A stretch of DNA of 64,000 bases, from positions 1 to 64,000 of the forward strand of contig CAJOGC010000002.1 in NCBI GenBank assembly GCA_905234185.1, written 5' to 3'. The number at the start of each line of letters is the position of its first letter. Positions within the stretch are counted from its first letter, which is position 1. A model generated the notes under the pieces. The model was not told the DNA's origin and did not search any database. It saw nothing but the letters and a program-made list of their open reading frames with translations. The stretch is from an uncultured Alphaproteobacteria bacterium (GTDB lineage Bacteria; Pseudomonadota; Alphaproteobacteria; Rs-D84). Of this stretch, positions 7,470-17,584 are shown piece by piece. The position numbers and the translations under genes are program-made.

Positions 7470-8285
7470 TTGTCATATATTACTGTAGAAATGAAGTTGA
7501 GAATCATAAAATTTGAATATCCTATTATCTTGGCAAGCATAGTTCTTTTGCTTGGTGGCGCCGCACAATCAAAACAAAAAAATATCCAACGTACCGCACC
7601 AACATTGGCGGACGTTGACAATGTTGCCGTTCATAAAAAGCTGTTTGATTCGGTGACACCACAAATGTATCGGCCAATAAACACAATTGACTTAGATAAA
7701 ATTGGGATCTCCAAGATACAATCGAAAGCTATGTTTCGCCCAAAAGTTATAAGTGCATCCAGAACACCAGACGGTGTATGCTATATTTTTAGCAATGGCG
7801 AAAAGGTTGAACGCTGTGGTGGTAGTATCGCATGGCGCAACAACAATCCTGGATGCATTCGTTATTCTGACAAAATTGCCGCGATGGGTGCAATTGGTGT
7901 AGCAAACAAATTTGCTATATTTCCAGACGAAGAAACAGGGATGCGTGCGATAAAACGCCTGTTGTTATCCGATAATTACTGCAATTTAAGCATTGTAAGT
8001 GCCATTGGCAGATATGCCCCACCCCATGAAAATAATACAGAAAGATATATAAAATCATTATGCAGACTGGTTGGTGTCCAAAAACACACTAAGTTATGCG
8101 ATTTGAACGACGAACAGATTGATTGTGTTGTGAATGCTATTCGCAGATTAGAAGGCTGGATTATTGGTACAGAAAAATGTACGCCCGCACCAAACAAGGA
8201 ATTAGGTTCCCCAAATGGTATAACCACACCGAATAAACTTATTACATATTATACACAGTGTGCTTTTTTTGACCGATCAATATAA
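7470..8285 (+). CDS. Exported/membrane-anchored hypothetical protein with RNNNPG motif
   Basis: N-terminal hydrophobic segment; WRNNNPGCIRYSDK motif seen in phage/cell-wall-associated proteins. Confidence 0.6.
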   Translation: MSYITVEMKLRIIKFEYPIILASIVLLLGGAAQSKQKNIQRTAPTLADVDNVAVHKKLFDSVTPQMYRPINTIDLDKIGISKIQSKAMFRPKVISASRTPDGVCYIFSNGEKVERCGGSIAWRNNNPGCIRYSDKIAAMGAIGVANKFAIFPDEETGMRAIKRLLLSDNYCNLSIVSAIGRYAPPHENNTERYIKSLCRLVGVQKHTKLCDLNDEQIDCVVNAIRRLEGWIIGTEKCTPAPNKELGSPNGITTPNKLITYYTQCAFFDRSI

Positions 8286-8309
8286 AAAAACGCCAAATCG
8301 GCGTTTTTT
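8284..8309. terminator. Bidirectional terminator
   Basis: AAAAAAACGCCAAATCGGCGTTTTTT. Confidence 0.75.
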
Positions 8310-8584
8310 CAATTTATCTTATTCTTGATTTCCCGAATTCGTGCCAAAATCTCATACAAATCGGCGTCTGTCACGGATGGTGTTGGTCGATTTCTGATTT
8401 CGTCTGCCATAACAATACACAATGTCGCCAGTAATGAACTTTCCGGCAAAGGGCCGATTTTATCCAATATCTCCCGCGCGCGCGCATCAACCATTTTACC
8501 AAGTTCAATCAGGCGCGCCTCTTGGCCATCTTCGCACCCCATGGTATAATTTTTATTAACAATAGGTATCGAAACTACGCTCAT
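8309..8584 (-). CDS. zapA: Cell division protein ZapA
   Basis: 91 aa; VSIPIVNKNYTMGCEDGQEARLIELGKMVDARAREI. Confidence 0.8.
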   Translation of the reverse strand: MSVVSIPIVNKNYTMGCEDGQEARLIELGKMVDARAREILDKIGPLPESSLLATLCIVMADEIRNRPTPSVTDADLYEILARIREIKNKIN

Positions 8585-8790
8585 GATAACTTCTTTAATA
8601 TGCTCAATGACTTATCAACCATTTCCGCCGCACGTTTGTTTTTGTCGCGCAGTGTTTTTACCTGCTCTGTTAAAATTGCGACCTCAAGATCCGTCTGGCG
8701 TCCCGCAAACGCGGCCGACGACCGCAGACGCGATGTCGCTTCTTCCAGTGCGGACAATTCTTGAAATATTTGTTGTTTTATATCAGGCAT
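8581..8790 (-). CDS. Short coiled-coil protein
   Basis: 69 aa heptad-like sequence, overlaps the zapA start. Confidence 0.55.
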   Translation of the reverse strand: MPDIKQQIFQELSALEEATSRLRSSAAFAGRQTDLEVAILTEQVKTLRDKNKRAAEMVDKSLSILKKLS

Positions 8791-8857
8791 GTTGCCATTT
8801 TAAGATATTTTTTATATGCGTTCAACTCTAAAATGTGATATAATGCGCGCATAAAGT

Positions 8858-9838
8858 GTGGGGATTTATGGTATGAAAACAAAAATCATTTATATTTCTG
8901 GTGGCGAAGTTTTCAATATGGCGGATATTCGGGCCGCGTTCGATACGGTGCGGGACGCATTGTCTTTGGATAACGAAACCGTGTTGTTTGGCGTACCAAT
9001 TGATAACGATGATGCATTCGCTGTGGATAAATCCGACACACCCGTCGAATCGGCCTTTATAGACGATTCGGTCGAAATTGCATCTAATGTGAACGATGAT
9101 GTTGTTGTGTCGGCCAAAATCGATACGCCCGAATTAGCACCTGAACCGGAACCCGTTATTGAAAAACCTAAAAAAACGGCACACGCTTCGCGGGCTAAGG
9201 TTATACCGATTACCACCGCGACAACCACCCCGGATTCCACCACCCAAGAAAACGAACCATCGACAAATGATGGCACCGCTATTCCTATTTTGTCTGTGTT
9301 GGGTGCAACATCGGACGATCAGACATCGAACGATTCCACAACCCAGGAAACCGCAAATACGCCGGTTGCCGCGGAAGATTTACAACCCAAAAATACCACG
9401 GTCATGCAACCGGATGCACAATCTGTGACAATTAGCGACATGTTGGCCGATGACACCACCCCGGTTGATAATCACGAAAAAACATTGGAAGAATTACTGG
9501 AAAGTATGACACCACTTGGCGAAGACGAAAAAACTAAGCCGACGCCGGTGGCGGAAACAGAACCAGTGACCGAAACCACACCGGCACAAACGACAAACGA
9601 TGATACCGATGCCACATTGGAATTGTTGGCGGCGGAATTTGCCGAATCTGCGGATAAAATTGTCACACCACGACCGGAAACACGTAGCAAAATCGGGAAA
9701 CTGAAAAACATTTTGCCGTTCAAAAAGGTAAAAAAACAAGATAATGGTATAATGGGCGACTTGTTTGGATGGGCCGGTGTTGCCAATGATGAAGATTTTA
9801 CAATACCTGGATTCTTTGCTAATGCGACAAAAAAGTAG
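8858..9838 (+). CDS. Low-complexity acidic Thr/Glu/Asp-rich hypothetical protein
   Basis: Long ORF; GTG start at 8858 or ATG at 8873. Confidence 0.6.
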   Translation: MGIYGMKTKIIYISGGEVFNMADIRAAFDTVRDALSLDNETVLFGVPIDNDDAFAVDKSDTPVESAFIDDSVEIASNVNDDVVVSAKIDTPELAPEPEPVIEKPKKTAHASRAKVIPITTATTTPDSTTQENEPSTNDGTAIPILSVLGATSDDQTSNDSTTQETANTPVAAEDLQPKNTTVMQPDAQSVTISDMLADDTTPVDNHEKTLEELLESMTPLGEDEKTKPTPVAETEPVTETTPAQTTNDDTDATLELLAAEFAESADKIVTPRPETRSKIGKLKNILPFKKVKKQDNGIMGDLFGWAGVANDEDFTIPGFFANATKK

Positions 9839-9841
9839 GAC

Positions 9842-10303
9842 ATGAATACCGAAGAGATAGTCACATTATTAACAAATTCTGGCATTCGTGTGTTGGACAC
9901 GGATTCTTATTCTGTATACATCGAAGACCCATCGTGCATTCTGCGTGGATTTGAAACCTTTGTGGAATACGCATGGATTATTATAACAATAATAACTGGT
10001 TTCTTGTTATTTGGGTGGGCGGTATCGATGATACGCGGTGACAAGAATGATATTCTGATTAATATTCGAAATCTGTTTCTGCTGTTTGCTGCATTGTCTT
10101 TGGTTGGCCCCATCATAAACATGATTTACGGAGATGACATTTTTGGCATCGGATGCAAAACCATTAATATTTCAAAATACGATTTAAATACATTGCTGGA
10201 TGCGCGTTATAAAAAGATGTCGATTACAACCGATGATTTATATGAGAATGTATCAATAAAAGATTCCGAACCCGTCAAAAATACGGACACACGCAACAAC
10301 TAG
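9842..10303 (+). CDS. Hypothetical inner-membrane protein
   Basis: Two TM-like segments. Confidence 0.6.
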   Translation: MNTEEIVTLLTNSGIRVLDTDSYSVYIEDPSCILRGFETFVEYAWIIITIITGFLLFGWAVSMIRGDKNDILINIRNLFLLFAALSLVGPIINMIYGDDIFGIGCKTINISKYDLNTLLDARYKKMSITTDDLYENVSIKDSEPVKNTDTRNN

Positions 10304-10986
10304 CCTTTTATAAATGGATAGTATGTGCGCATAGAAAACACCTTTTCTCCCGCGACCAGAATAAGATCATAAAATTCGATTTCCAAACTTTTCAAAACAG
10401 ATATTACTAATTGTGTACTGTCCAAATCATCTTGAGAAAACGCGTGGTCTGACATGGGATGATTATGAACCATCACAACAGAACGTGCATTCAATTCCAA
10501 TGCGCGTCGCGCAATTTCCCGGGGATAAACAAGACTGGTATTAAATGTTCCCGTACTGTGTGTTTCATCAGAAATAAGTTGCAAATTATGGTCCAGATAC
10601 AGTAAATGTAATTCTTCGACCCGTTTGTTCGCCAACACCATACGGCAATAATTGTGTAAAATTTTCTCGTCGTGAAACACGGGCATATCTTTCATTTGCC
10701 CTTTGTAATTCACGGTCATTATTTCTTTTACCAACTTTATGAACACGGCGGTATTGTGGCCAATACCCTTGCACGCGACCAGTTCATCAACAGAAGCATT
10801 AAAAACCTTATACACACCGCCAAACCGTTGCACCAAACTGCGCGCCAATGGGCGAACATCGCGTCGCGGAATCGCATATGCCAACAACAATTCTAGTTTT
10901 TCATTATCCGTTAATTTGCCATCCAATAACTTGGCGCGTAATCTTTCGCGATGACCGGCATAAAACTTTTCATCAGTATCCGGCAA
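10300..10986 (-). CDS. radC: RadC-family JAB/MPN protein
   Basis: SVVMVHNHPMSDHAFSQDD (HxH..SxxD) motif. Confidence 0.88.
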   Translation of the reverse strand: MPDTDEKFYAGHRERLRAKLLDGKLTDNEKLELLLAYAIPRRDVRPLARSLVQRFGGVYKVFNASVDELVACKGIGHNTAVFIKLVKEIMTVNYKGQMKDMPVFHDEKILHNYCRMVLANKRVEELHLLYLDHNLQLISDETHSTGTFNTSLVYPREIARRALELNARSVVMVHNHPMSDHAFSQDDLDSTQLVISVLKSLEIEFYDLILVAGEKVFSMRTYYPFIKG

Positions 10987-11001
10987 TTTATAAATCCCCC
11001 A

Positions 11002-11769
11002 TTACATCATGCGTTCTGTAAATATTATAACCCCATCTTCGGTGATTCCCAGTGTATGTTCCCACTGGGCCGACAAACCGCCATCGACTGTACGCGCGGT
11101 CCACCCATCGGCATCTATTTTACATTCGGGGCGTCCTGTATTTATCATCGGTTCTATGGTGAACACCAATCCAGGAACCATTTTTACACGATCCCACATC
11201 TTGTCATAAAAGTGATATATTTGTGGTTCATCATGCATGACTTTGCCAATACCATGACCAACAAAATCGCGTGATATCGAAAATCCATGTGGTTTTACGA
11301 CCGCTTCTATTGTTTTACCGATTTCAGATAACGGCACCCCGGGCGCGCATATCGATATTGCTGCGTTCAGCGCATCTTGGCATGTTTGTACCAGTTCGCG
11401 CGCCTTGGGCGAAACATTACCAATCATAAACATCCGTGACGCATCGCCGTGCCACCCCTTGTATTCTGCAGTTAAATCTACATTGACGATATCACCATCT
11501 TTCAATATTACATCATCACTTGGTATACCATGCACAATAACATCATTAACCGATGTGCAAATACTTTTCGGATACCCCTGGTACCCCAAATCGGATGATC
11601 GCGCGCCATTTTCGCGCAAGAATTCGGCAACCATACGATCGATTTCACCGGTCGATATGCCCGCCCGAATATATGGCGATATGTAATCGAAACAACGCGC
11701 AACCAAATCGCCCGACACACGCAAGCGTTTAAAATCTTTTGGTGCATATACAGATGCCAACATTTTCAA
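11002..11769 (-). CDS. map: Type I methionine aminopeptidase
   Basis: VDLTAEYKGWHGDASRMF, FVGHGIGKVMHDEPQI, FTIEPMINTG. Confidence 0.92.
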   Translation of the reverse strand: MKMLASVYAPKDFKRLRVSGDLVARCFDYISPYIRAGISTGEIDRMVAEFLRENGARSSDLGYQGYPKSICTSVNDVIVHGIPSDDVILKDGDIVNVDLTAEYKGWHGDASRMFMIGNVSPKARELVQTCQDALNAAISICAPGVPLSEIGKTIEAVVKPHGFSISRDFVGHGIGKVMHDEPQIYHFYDKMWDRVKMVPGLVFTIEPMINTGRPECKIDADGWTARTVDGGLSAQWEHTLGITEDGVIIFTERMM

Positions 11770-12755
11770 TTCCTTTTTTTGATTGCTAATTTGGACGCAC
11801 GCATTGCCAACTTTAACGAAAAATCGCGTAATAATATTTCCGCTGGCATACCAGTGGTGCGTAATTGCCCTTCTAACTCGCTTAATCGCACTAATACAGA
11901 TGTTATATCAGATTCAGACCATATTTTCAATGCCCTGCGGAATTTATCTTCGACTTTCCAAAAAAGACGCGGTAATTGACCATCGACGACCGCCACCAAC
12001 AATCTTTTGAAATGACTGTTCAGCATTCGAATCAACATATTTGGTTCGGCACCACTGTACAATAAACGATCCAATGCCATCATGGTCTGGGTCAAATGTC
12101 CGGCCGTTAATGAAAACAGATAATCATCTGTATCAACGGCACCGGTATCCGGCAAACATTTTTCCACATCTTCTAATTCAACGATATGTTTATCACTGAC
12201 ATAAATTGCGATTTTATTAAGAAACCCGCGTGTAATCCCACGATCGCCCCCTAAATGCGTTGTCATATATGCCATTGCGTCCGGTGTAATTTGTTTTATA
12301 CCAGATTGTGCGGACAATGTTTCGCGAATTAATGATTCAAGTGTTCTTTCATCATCCGTATAACATGGCAATATCGCGATATTATCACCAGATTCGAACA
12401 AAGAACGCAACCCACCACCAGCACGCAATTCCCCAGCGGTAATAATCACAATTGCCGCCAAACCTGGATGAGAAATCAGTTCAGATATAACCCCCACATC
12501 ACTGTCACCGGCATTAGAAATTATCACCATTTTTTGTCCGCCAAACATCGACGGGGTACAACTTTCCGCAAACAAGGCTTCTTGTTTGGTGACCAAATCA
12601 TCGGCATCCAACACGAACAAATTATCCTTTTCTATGCCCAGTTGTTCAATGGCACGATCGCAATACTCGTCAACCTGACCAGCATCCGGACCATATATTA
12701 ATACTGCGCGAACTTTTGTTATCCCGCCTTTAAAATCGGATTCTTTCCATTTCAT
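11766..12755 (-). CDS. holA: DNA polymerase III subunit delta
   Basis: HolA-like sequence, located downstream of lptE as is common. Confidence 0.8.
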   Translation of the reverse strand: MKWKESDFKGGITKVRAVLIYGPDAGQVDEYCDRAIEQLGIEKDNLFVLDADDLVTKQEALFAESCTPSMFGGQKMVIISNAGDSDVGVISELISHPGLAAIVIITAGELRAGGGLRSLFESGDNIAILPCYTDDERTLESLIRETLSAQSGIKQITPDAMAYMTTHLGGDRGITRGFLNKIAIYVSDKHIVELEDVEKCLPDTGAVDTDDYLFSLTAGHLTQTMMALDRLLYSGAEPNMLIRMLNSHFKRLLVAVVDGQLPRLFWKVEDKFRRALKIWSESDITSVLVRLSELEGQLRTTGMPAEILLRDFSLKLAMRASKLAIKKRN

Positions 12756-13309
12756 TGCTTTTTGGTGTCCGTATTTGCATATTTATATGTTTCCGCAATA
12801 GCGCGATTTGCGATTTTTTCCGCCAATACGGTGATAGTGTTCTGGACCGCACTGTTATATGACGCGTTCGATGCGACTAAATAACGCACAAAAGAATATG
12901 ATTCAGACGCAGATTCGCGTCCAGTCGCAACAACCTTGTCCCCCGCCAACAGTGTATATGTGGCCACCAACGATATTTCTTGCCATGTGGAAACACCGGT
13001 TGCTTCCAGAGCCTTATACTTAGTGGTTGGATCGTACAACACAACATTCAGTGTATATTGTGCATTGGAATCCCGTTGTCCACCAAAATATGTGTTCAAC
13101 GCATTGCGTAATTCAATCCCATTAACACCACTGGCAATCGGGGCAACATAGATATTGGTATCATTATCTGAAAACATTGGCCGAAACCCGCACCCGACCA
13201 ACAATAAAAACAGTAATAATTTTTTCACGCGATTTACCTTTTTGTTTGCGACAAAAGTTTTCCTGTTGCAATTTATTTTTATATTACCTAGACTTTTAAT
13301 AAATCGCAA
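12752..13309 (-). CDS. lptE: LPS-assembly lipoprotein LptE-like
   Basis: LLLVGCGFRPMF lipobox, overlapping holA. Confidence 0.75.
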   Translation of the reverse strand: MRFIKSLGNIKINCNRKTFVANKKVNRVKKLLLFLLLVGCGFRPMFSDNDTNIYVAPIASGVNGIELRNALNTYFGGQRDSNAQYTLNVVLYDPTTKYKALEATGVSTWQEISLVATYTLLAGDKVVATGRESASESYSFVRYLVASNASYNSAVQNTITVLAEKIANRAIAETYKYANTDTKKQ

Positions 13310-13318
13310 GGGGGAAAG

Positions 13319-14557
13319 ATGAATATTTTTATCATGATTTTAATTGCCTTGTTTATGGGAACATATTATTTGATTTCCAGCCCGTCTTTGCGCATTCGCG
13401 AACAAGAAATTGACTATGCCATAACTCGTGCTGATTTACGGGCAATTGCCGAATGCACACTGGCGGCGCACAATGCCACGATTAACGGTATGGACTTTGA
13501 TGATGTATGCGTGTCCCAAAATAAGATAGAAAGCCATGTTGTGTGTATGACCGCTAAAAATGCCATTGTATCATGTGAAAGTGACCAAAGAAATAAAAAG
13601 CCAGAATATACATACATTCTTACCACTACATCCCCTATTCCGGACGCCACATATAACGATATGATGGAAGTTCTGGAACAGAACTATGCCGATGTTGGTA
13701 CTTTTGGCGTGTTTATAGACAATCAAATCATATCCGGGGGCGGGACCAAGCGCAATATACCAAACGCAATGCTCAAAGAATTACCAGTCACAAACGGACA
13801 ATTGGTGTATTTGACCCAATATTCTGTACCGGACACCGAAACGGACTATGAAACCGTCGATGCCGATGATATGATATGCCCCGCCGGCACGGCAAAGGTT
13901 TATCGTTTCAGCCGATGGCAATGTGTAAATGTCAACACAAAAACGAATTGCGCGGGCGACATGATTTGGGATGCCGGTTCATCTGAATGTATTCCGGACG
14001 AATCGCGAAAACCGCTTTGTGCGGCCCAACAAACCGCTGTGATTGTTGATGATGTGTGGGAATGCATTAATCCATTTTCGGAAAAAACTTGTCCGAATAA
14101 CATGGTTGCGCGTCTGAATTATAATACACTGGAATGGGAATGTGTATCGGACCCGAATGCAATCCAGGCCGCAAAGAAATGCGATCATATGGTTGGCGGC
14201 GTAATATATGGGAAGCAAGGTGCAACATTACGTATTCCGACATCTTCGTGTACGGATTGTGAAACCCAGTATATTGATCCGAACACTTGCCGTGCAACAT
14301 GTTTGCCAGACAAATCAAAATTGAATGATTTGCGTTGTTATCCAGAAAACGCACGCACCTGTGATGGTTCGTCCCGTGGATTTTACTTCGGATTTCCGGA
14401 TGCCACATACATTGCAAATGTGTCCGTTGTTCGTTCTGTTTCGGTTCCATTGGACGCAGAACATTCGAAAAACCGTAAATTTAATTGCATGGATTGTGGC
14501 GCGCGTGGCATAAATAAAGCCAAATCATTGCCCCCATATGTAATTGTATGTAATTAA
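13319..14557 (+). CDS. Cys-rich envelope protein with N-terminal TM/signal anchor
   Basis: Repeated Cys-rich segments (CPAGTAKVYRFSRWQCVN...). Confidence 0.6.
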   Translation: MNIFIMILIALFMGTYYLISSPSLRIREQEIDYAITRADLRAIAECTLAAHNATINGMDFDDVCVSQNKIESHVVCMTAKNAIVSCESDQRNKKPEYTYILTTTSPIPDATYNDMMEVLEQNYADVGTFGVFIDNQIISGGGTKRNIPNAMLKELPVTNGQLVYLTQYSVPDTETDYETVDADDMICPAGTAKVYRFSRWQCVNVNTKTNCAGDMIWDAGSSECIPDESRKPLCAAQQTAVIVDDVWECINPFSEKTCPNNMVARLNYNTLEWECVSDPNAIQAAKKCDHMVGGVIYGKQGATLRIPTSSCTDCETQYIDPNTCRATCLPDKSKLNDLRCYPENARTCDGSSRGFYFGFPDATYIANVSVVRSVSVPLDAEHSKNRKFNCMDCGARGINKAKSLPPYVIVCN

Positions 14558-14580
14558 AAACGCCCGAACGGGCGTTTTAA
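14556..14580. terminator. Bidirectional terminator
   Basis: AAAAACGCCCGAACGGGCGTTTT. Confidence 0.8.
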
Positions 14581-14585
14581 TTTCA

Positions 14586-15512
14586 TTACTTGTATTCTTT
14601 GCCTTTTATACTGTTTTTTATCTGTTCCAGTTTTGCACATTGCTGTTGATATTGTTCAATTTCTTTATTCTCATATTCTTCGGGTGTTATATGAACGTTT
14701 GTTTTTTTCCAAAATTCATCTATCTCGTATTTAATACGTTCTTCTTCGCCATCATGGGAAAAATCATCAATAGCGTCATTTTTATCCGCCCCCGTTATGG
14801 GTGGTGCAATCGAAATATTACTCGTTTTACCGAACGGTTTTTGTGTCAGTTCAAATGGTTTATTCGTTCGCGTTCCGTTTGGATGTCGTTTTTTTATGAC
14901 ATTTAACATCTCGGCCCGATATTCTTTGTGTTTGAAATCTTCGACATTCTGGCTTGCGATTTTGTGAATGATTTTTCGTAATAAAGTTAATTTTTTGTAA
15001 TAAACGCTGAAATTTTCCAATTGAATCCAACCGTCCGTGGTTTCTATTTCCGGATTCCACCCACCAGTAGCATCGGGCATTGCCCGCATATACGTAATAA
15101 GATCAGACCAAATATCCTTTACAATATCATAGCCCGGGGTGTTTTCTGGCACCGGATGGTCGCAAAATCTGAAAATCACATCGCCACGATTAATCGGAAA
15201 CGGCGCAACCGTTCCGAAACGGACCGGATTATAAGACATTTCATACCACAACGCCCGGCAAATCACATACCCATCGATATGCCCAACCCGAATGGGGGCA
15301 CTTTTTACCGGCCGATCTAAATTCTGGGTGCGCCGCAATAAACCATGCGCATAGTCAAGTTCCGCAGCCGTAAATTTGCTAAAATATGCGCGTCTTGTAT
15401 TATATTTCAGAATGTTGCGCGATATTTTTTCAAGTTTTTTATCCATACATACCTCCCTGGGCCATATTAAATATAGCACATATTTTGTTTTTGTCAACCA
15501 CCGGTCCAACAA
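14586..15512 (-). CDS. Hypothetical protein
   Basis: 308-aa ORF; start possibly internal (MDKKLEK...). Confidence 0.6.
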   Translation of the reverse strand: MLDRWLTKTKYVLYLIWPREVCMDKKLEKISRNILKYNTRRAYFSKFTAAELDYAHGLLRRTQNLDRPVKSAPIRVGHIDGYVICRALWYEMSYNPVRFGTVAPFPINRGDVIFRFCDHPVPENTPGYDIVKDIWSDLITYMRAMPDATGGWNPEIETTDGWIQLENFSVYYKKLTLLRKIIHKIASQNVEDFKHKEYRAEMLNVIKKRHPNGTRTNKPFELTQKPFGKTSNISIAPPITGADKNDAIDDFSHDGEEERIKYEIDEFWKKTNVHITPEEYENKEIEQYQQQCAKLEQIKNSIKGKEYK

Positions 15513-15516
15513 TCAA

Positions 15517-15544
15517 CAAAAATGGGGCGTTTTGCCCCATTTTC
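15517..15544. terminator. Terminator
   Basis: AAAAATGGGGCGTTTTGCCCCATTTT. Confidence 0.7.
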
Positions 15545-15545
15545 A

Positions 15546-17144
15546 TTATCCATCGCACCTTTGATATTCGCCACGTTCCAGCAATTCTTTGACCATATGG
15601 TGTTTGATTTTTTTTGCCGATGTTTGTGGCAATTCTTTTTCGGTAATCGCAAAATGTTTCACCCATTTATATTGTGCAATTTTAAGATTCGATGCCTTGA
15701 CTAACAGTGAAATATATTCCGCCTTGGTTCCCGGCTTTACCTGAAACACCGCGTACGGAACGATTTTGCCATTAATTTTATACTCGAAAACGGCGGCCGC
15801 TAAAATATCTGGATTTTGCAGATACAGGTCTTCCATTTCTTCGGGCCAAATCTTTTTACCGCTTTCCAGAACGATTAGTTGTTTCTGGCGTCCCTTTACG
15901 ACCAGACGCCCCTTGGAATCAAGCATTCCAACATCACCGGTTTTGAACCATCCGTCTTCGAATGCAGCGGCGTTTGCTTCGTCATTACCAATATATCCCG
16001 GCATTAACATTGGTCCACGGAACCATATTTCACCAACGCCGTCCTTGTCTGGATTGTGAATCTTTAATTCATTACCACGCAACGGCCCCGCATAGTGGAT
16101 GCCACGGCCGTTTTTCTTTGGTACCGCCCAGTTAAACAATGCTGGTCCTGTTGTTTCGGTCAAGCCAAAGCAATCGCCAACCGAAAATCCCAACTTTTCA
16201 TAGAATTTACGAATCGTTGGCTTTAATGGTGCACCGGCGGAAACCAGAACGCGCGTCCGACCACCGAAAATATCATGCACAGGCTTTGTGACTTTGTTCA
16301 CCAACCCCCCCATGCCAATTTTGCGCAACGGTTTTTGTAATGCCAATATGATTCGCATAATTGTCCATAAATGTTTTTCGCGTGCACCATCCACAATTTT
16401 TTTATAAAACACCTCCCAAATACGTGGCACTGCGGGAATAACCTCTGGCTTGTACTGTTTCCAATCTGCAACAAATTCGGCGGGCTTAAGGACGGGCTGT
16501 AATAACAGTTTTCCCTGCATCGTGACCGGACACACAACATTAATTACAATCCCATATATATGGTATAATGGTAAAAACCCATAGAATGTAAATCCAGGTT
16601 TAACCACATGGGTGTAATCTTCGGCCCCCTCACACAATGACAACAAATTTCCATGTGTAATCCCCACCACCTTTGGATTACCGGTTGATCCGGATGTGAA
16701 CGACATTTGCGCAATATCAGAACGTTTTACATCTGCGGCAATAAATTCGGTTTCATCTGTATCATCGACATTCTGGATATTAACCATTTCGACATCGCAA
16801 TCAAACATATGTGGCCGATCCGCCAAAGCCAATTTTGCCCCCGTGCGTTTCATCATATTAATATGTTCTTCATGCGCCAACCCGGTGTCCAGCAATAAAG
16901 CGCATGCCCCGATTGACAGAATTGCATAATACGATTCTATGAATTCGGGAATATTAGAACACAGCAATGCAACAACATCGCCCTTTTTAATGTGAAACTG
17001 TTTTACCAACAAGACCGCGCGCTTTTGCACCGCGCGCAAAAATTCCGCATATGTCTTGTTTTCGCGAACAAAGAAAACTTTGTCCCCATTGCGGGCACAA
17101 ACATCTGCCAGCATCTCATACATATTTTTCATTGTTTCTAACAT
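15546..17144 (-). CDS. AMP-dependent acyl-CoA synthetase/ligase
   Basis: MSFTSGSTGNPKVVGITH, GYIGNDEANAAAFEDGWFKTGDVG. Confidence 0.88.
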   Translation of the reverse strand: MLETMKNMYEMLADVCARNGDKVFFVRENKTYAEFLRAVQKRAVLLVKQFHIKKGDVVALLCSNIPEFIESYYAILSIGACALLLDTGLAHEEHINMMKRTGAKLALADRPHMFDCDVEMVNIQNVDDTDETEFIAADVKRSDIAQMSFTSGSTGNPKVVGITHGNLLSLCEGAEDYTHVVKPGFTFYGFLPLYHIYGIVINVVCPVTMQGKLLLQPVLKPAEFVADWKQYKPEVIPAVPRIWEVFYKKIVDGAREKHLWTIMRIILALQKPLRKIGMGGLVNKVTKPVHDIFGGRTRVLVSAGAPLKPTIRKFYEKLGFSVGDCFGLTETTGPALFNWAVPKKNGRGIHYAGPLRGNELKIHNPDKDGVGEIWFRGPMLMPGYIGNDEANAAAFEDGWFKTGDVGMLDSKGRLVVKGRQKQLIVLESGKKIWPEEMEDLYLQNPDILAAAVFEYKINGKIVPYAVFQVKPGTKAEYISLLVKASNLKIAQYKWVKHFAITEKELPQTSAKKIKHHMVKELLERGEYQRCDG

Positions 17145-17514
17145 TATTCTTTCCTTGGGTTTTACATTCTACGCTTCCGATAACCTGACCGCGTCTCGGG
17201 ATTGATTATAATGCTTTTAATCCTAATAAAACAACCATTTTGTGTATTTTTTCTTATTTTATTTACAAATCACAAAATCAATATCTTGATTCCGAATCGA
17301 TTTTTACAAACTTTTTTATCAATATTTTGTGTGTTTTATAAAAAACCGAATCGTTTTTGACATGTTTACCCCCGAAAATTTTACACAAAATGTTCTTTTG
17401 TGTCGTTTATACCGATTCCGATTCGCTCTGTAATGCGCGGAAAATATGCCTTCCTAAAAGTAAAGCAAAAAAATACAAAAAATTCATTTTTATTATGTTG
17501 AGAAAAAACCTTGC

Positions 17515-17530
17515 ATACAATATATTGTTA
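17515..17530. promoter_or_regulatory. NrdR box 1
   Basis: ATACAATATATTGTTA, resembles the NrdR consensus ACACWATATATWGTGT. Confidence 0.7.
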
Positions 17531-17546
17531 TAAAATCAACAAAACG

Positions 17547-17562
17547 ACACTATATATTGTGT
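17547..17562. promoter_or_regulatory. NrdR box 2
   Basis: ACACTATATATTGTGT; centre-to-centre distance 32 bp from box 1, directly upstream of nrdD. Confidence 0.85.
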
Positions 17563-17584
17563 TTTTAATAAAAAGGCGTTTAAC

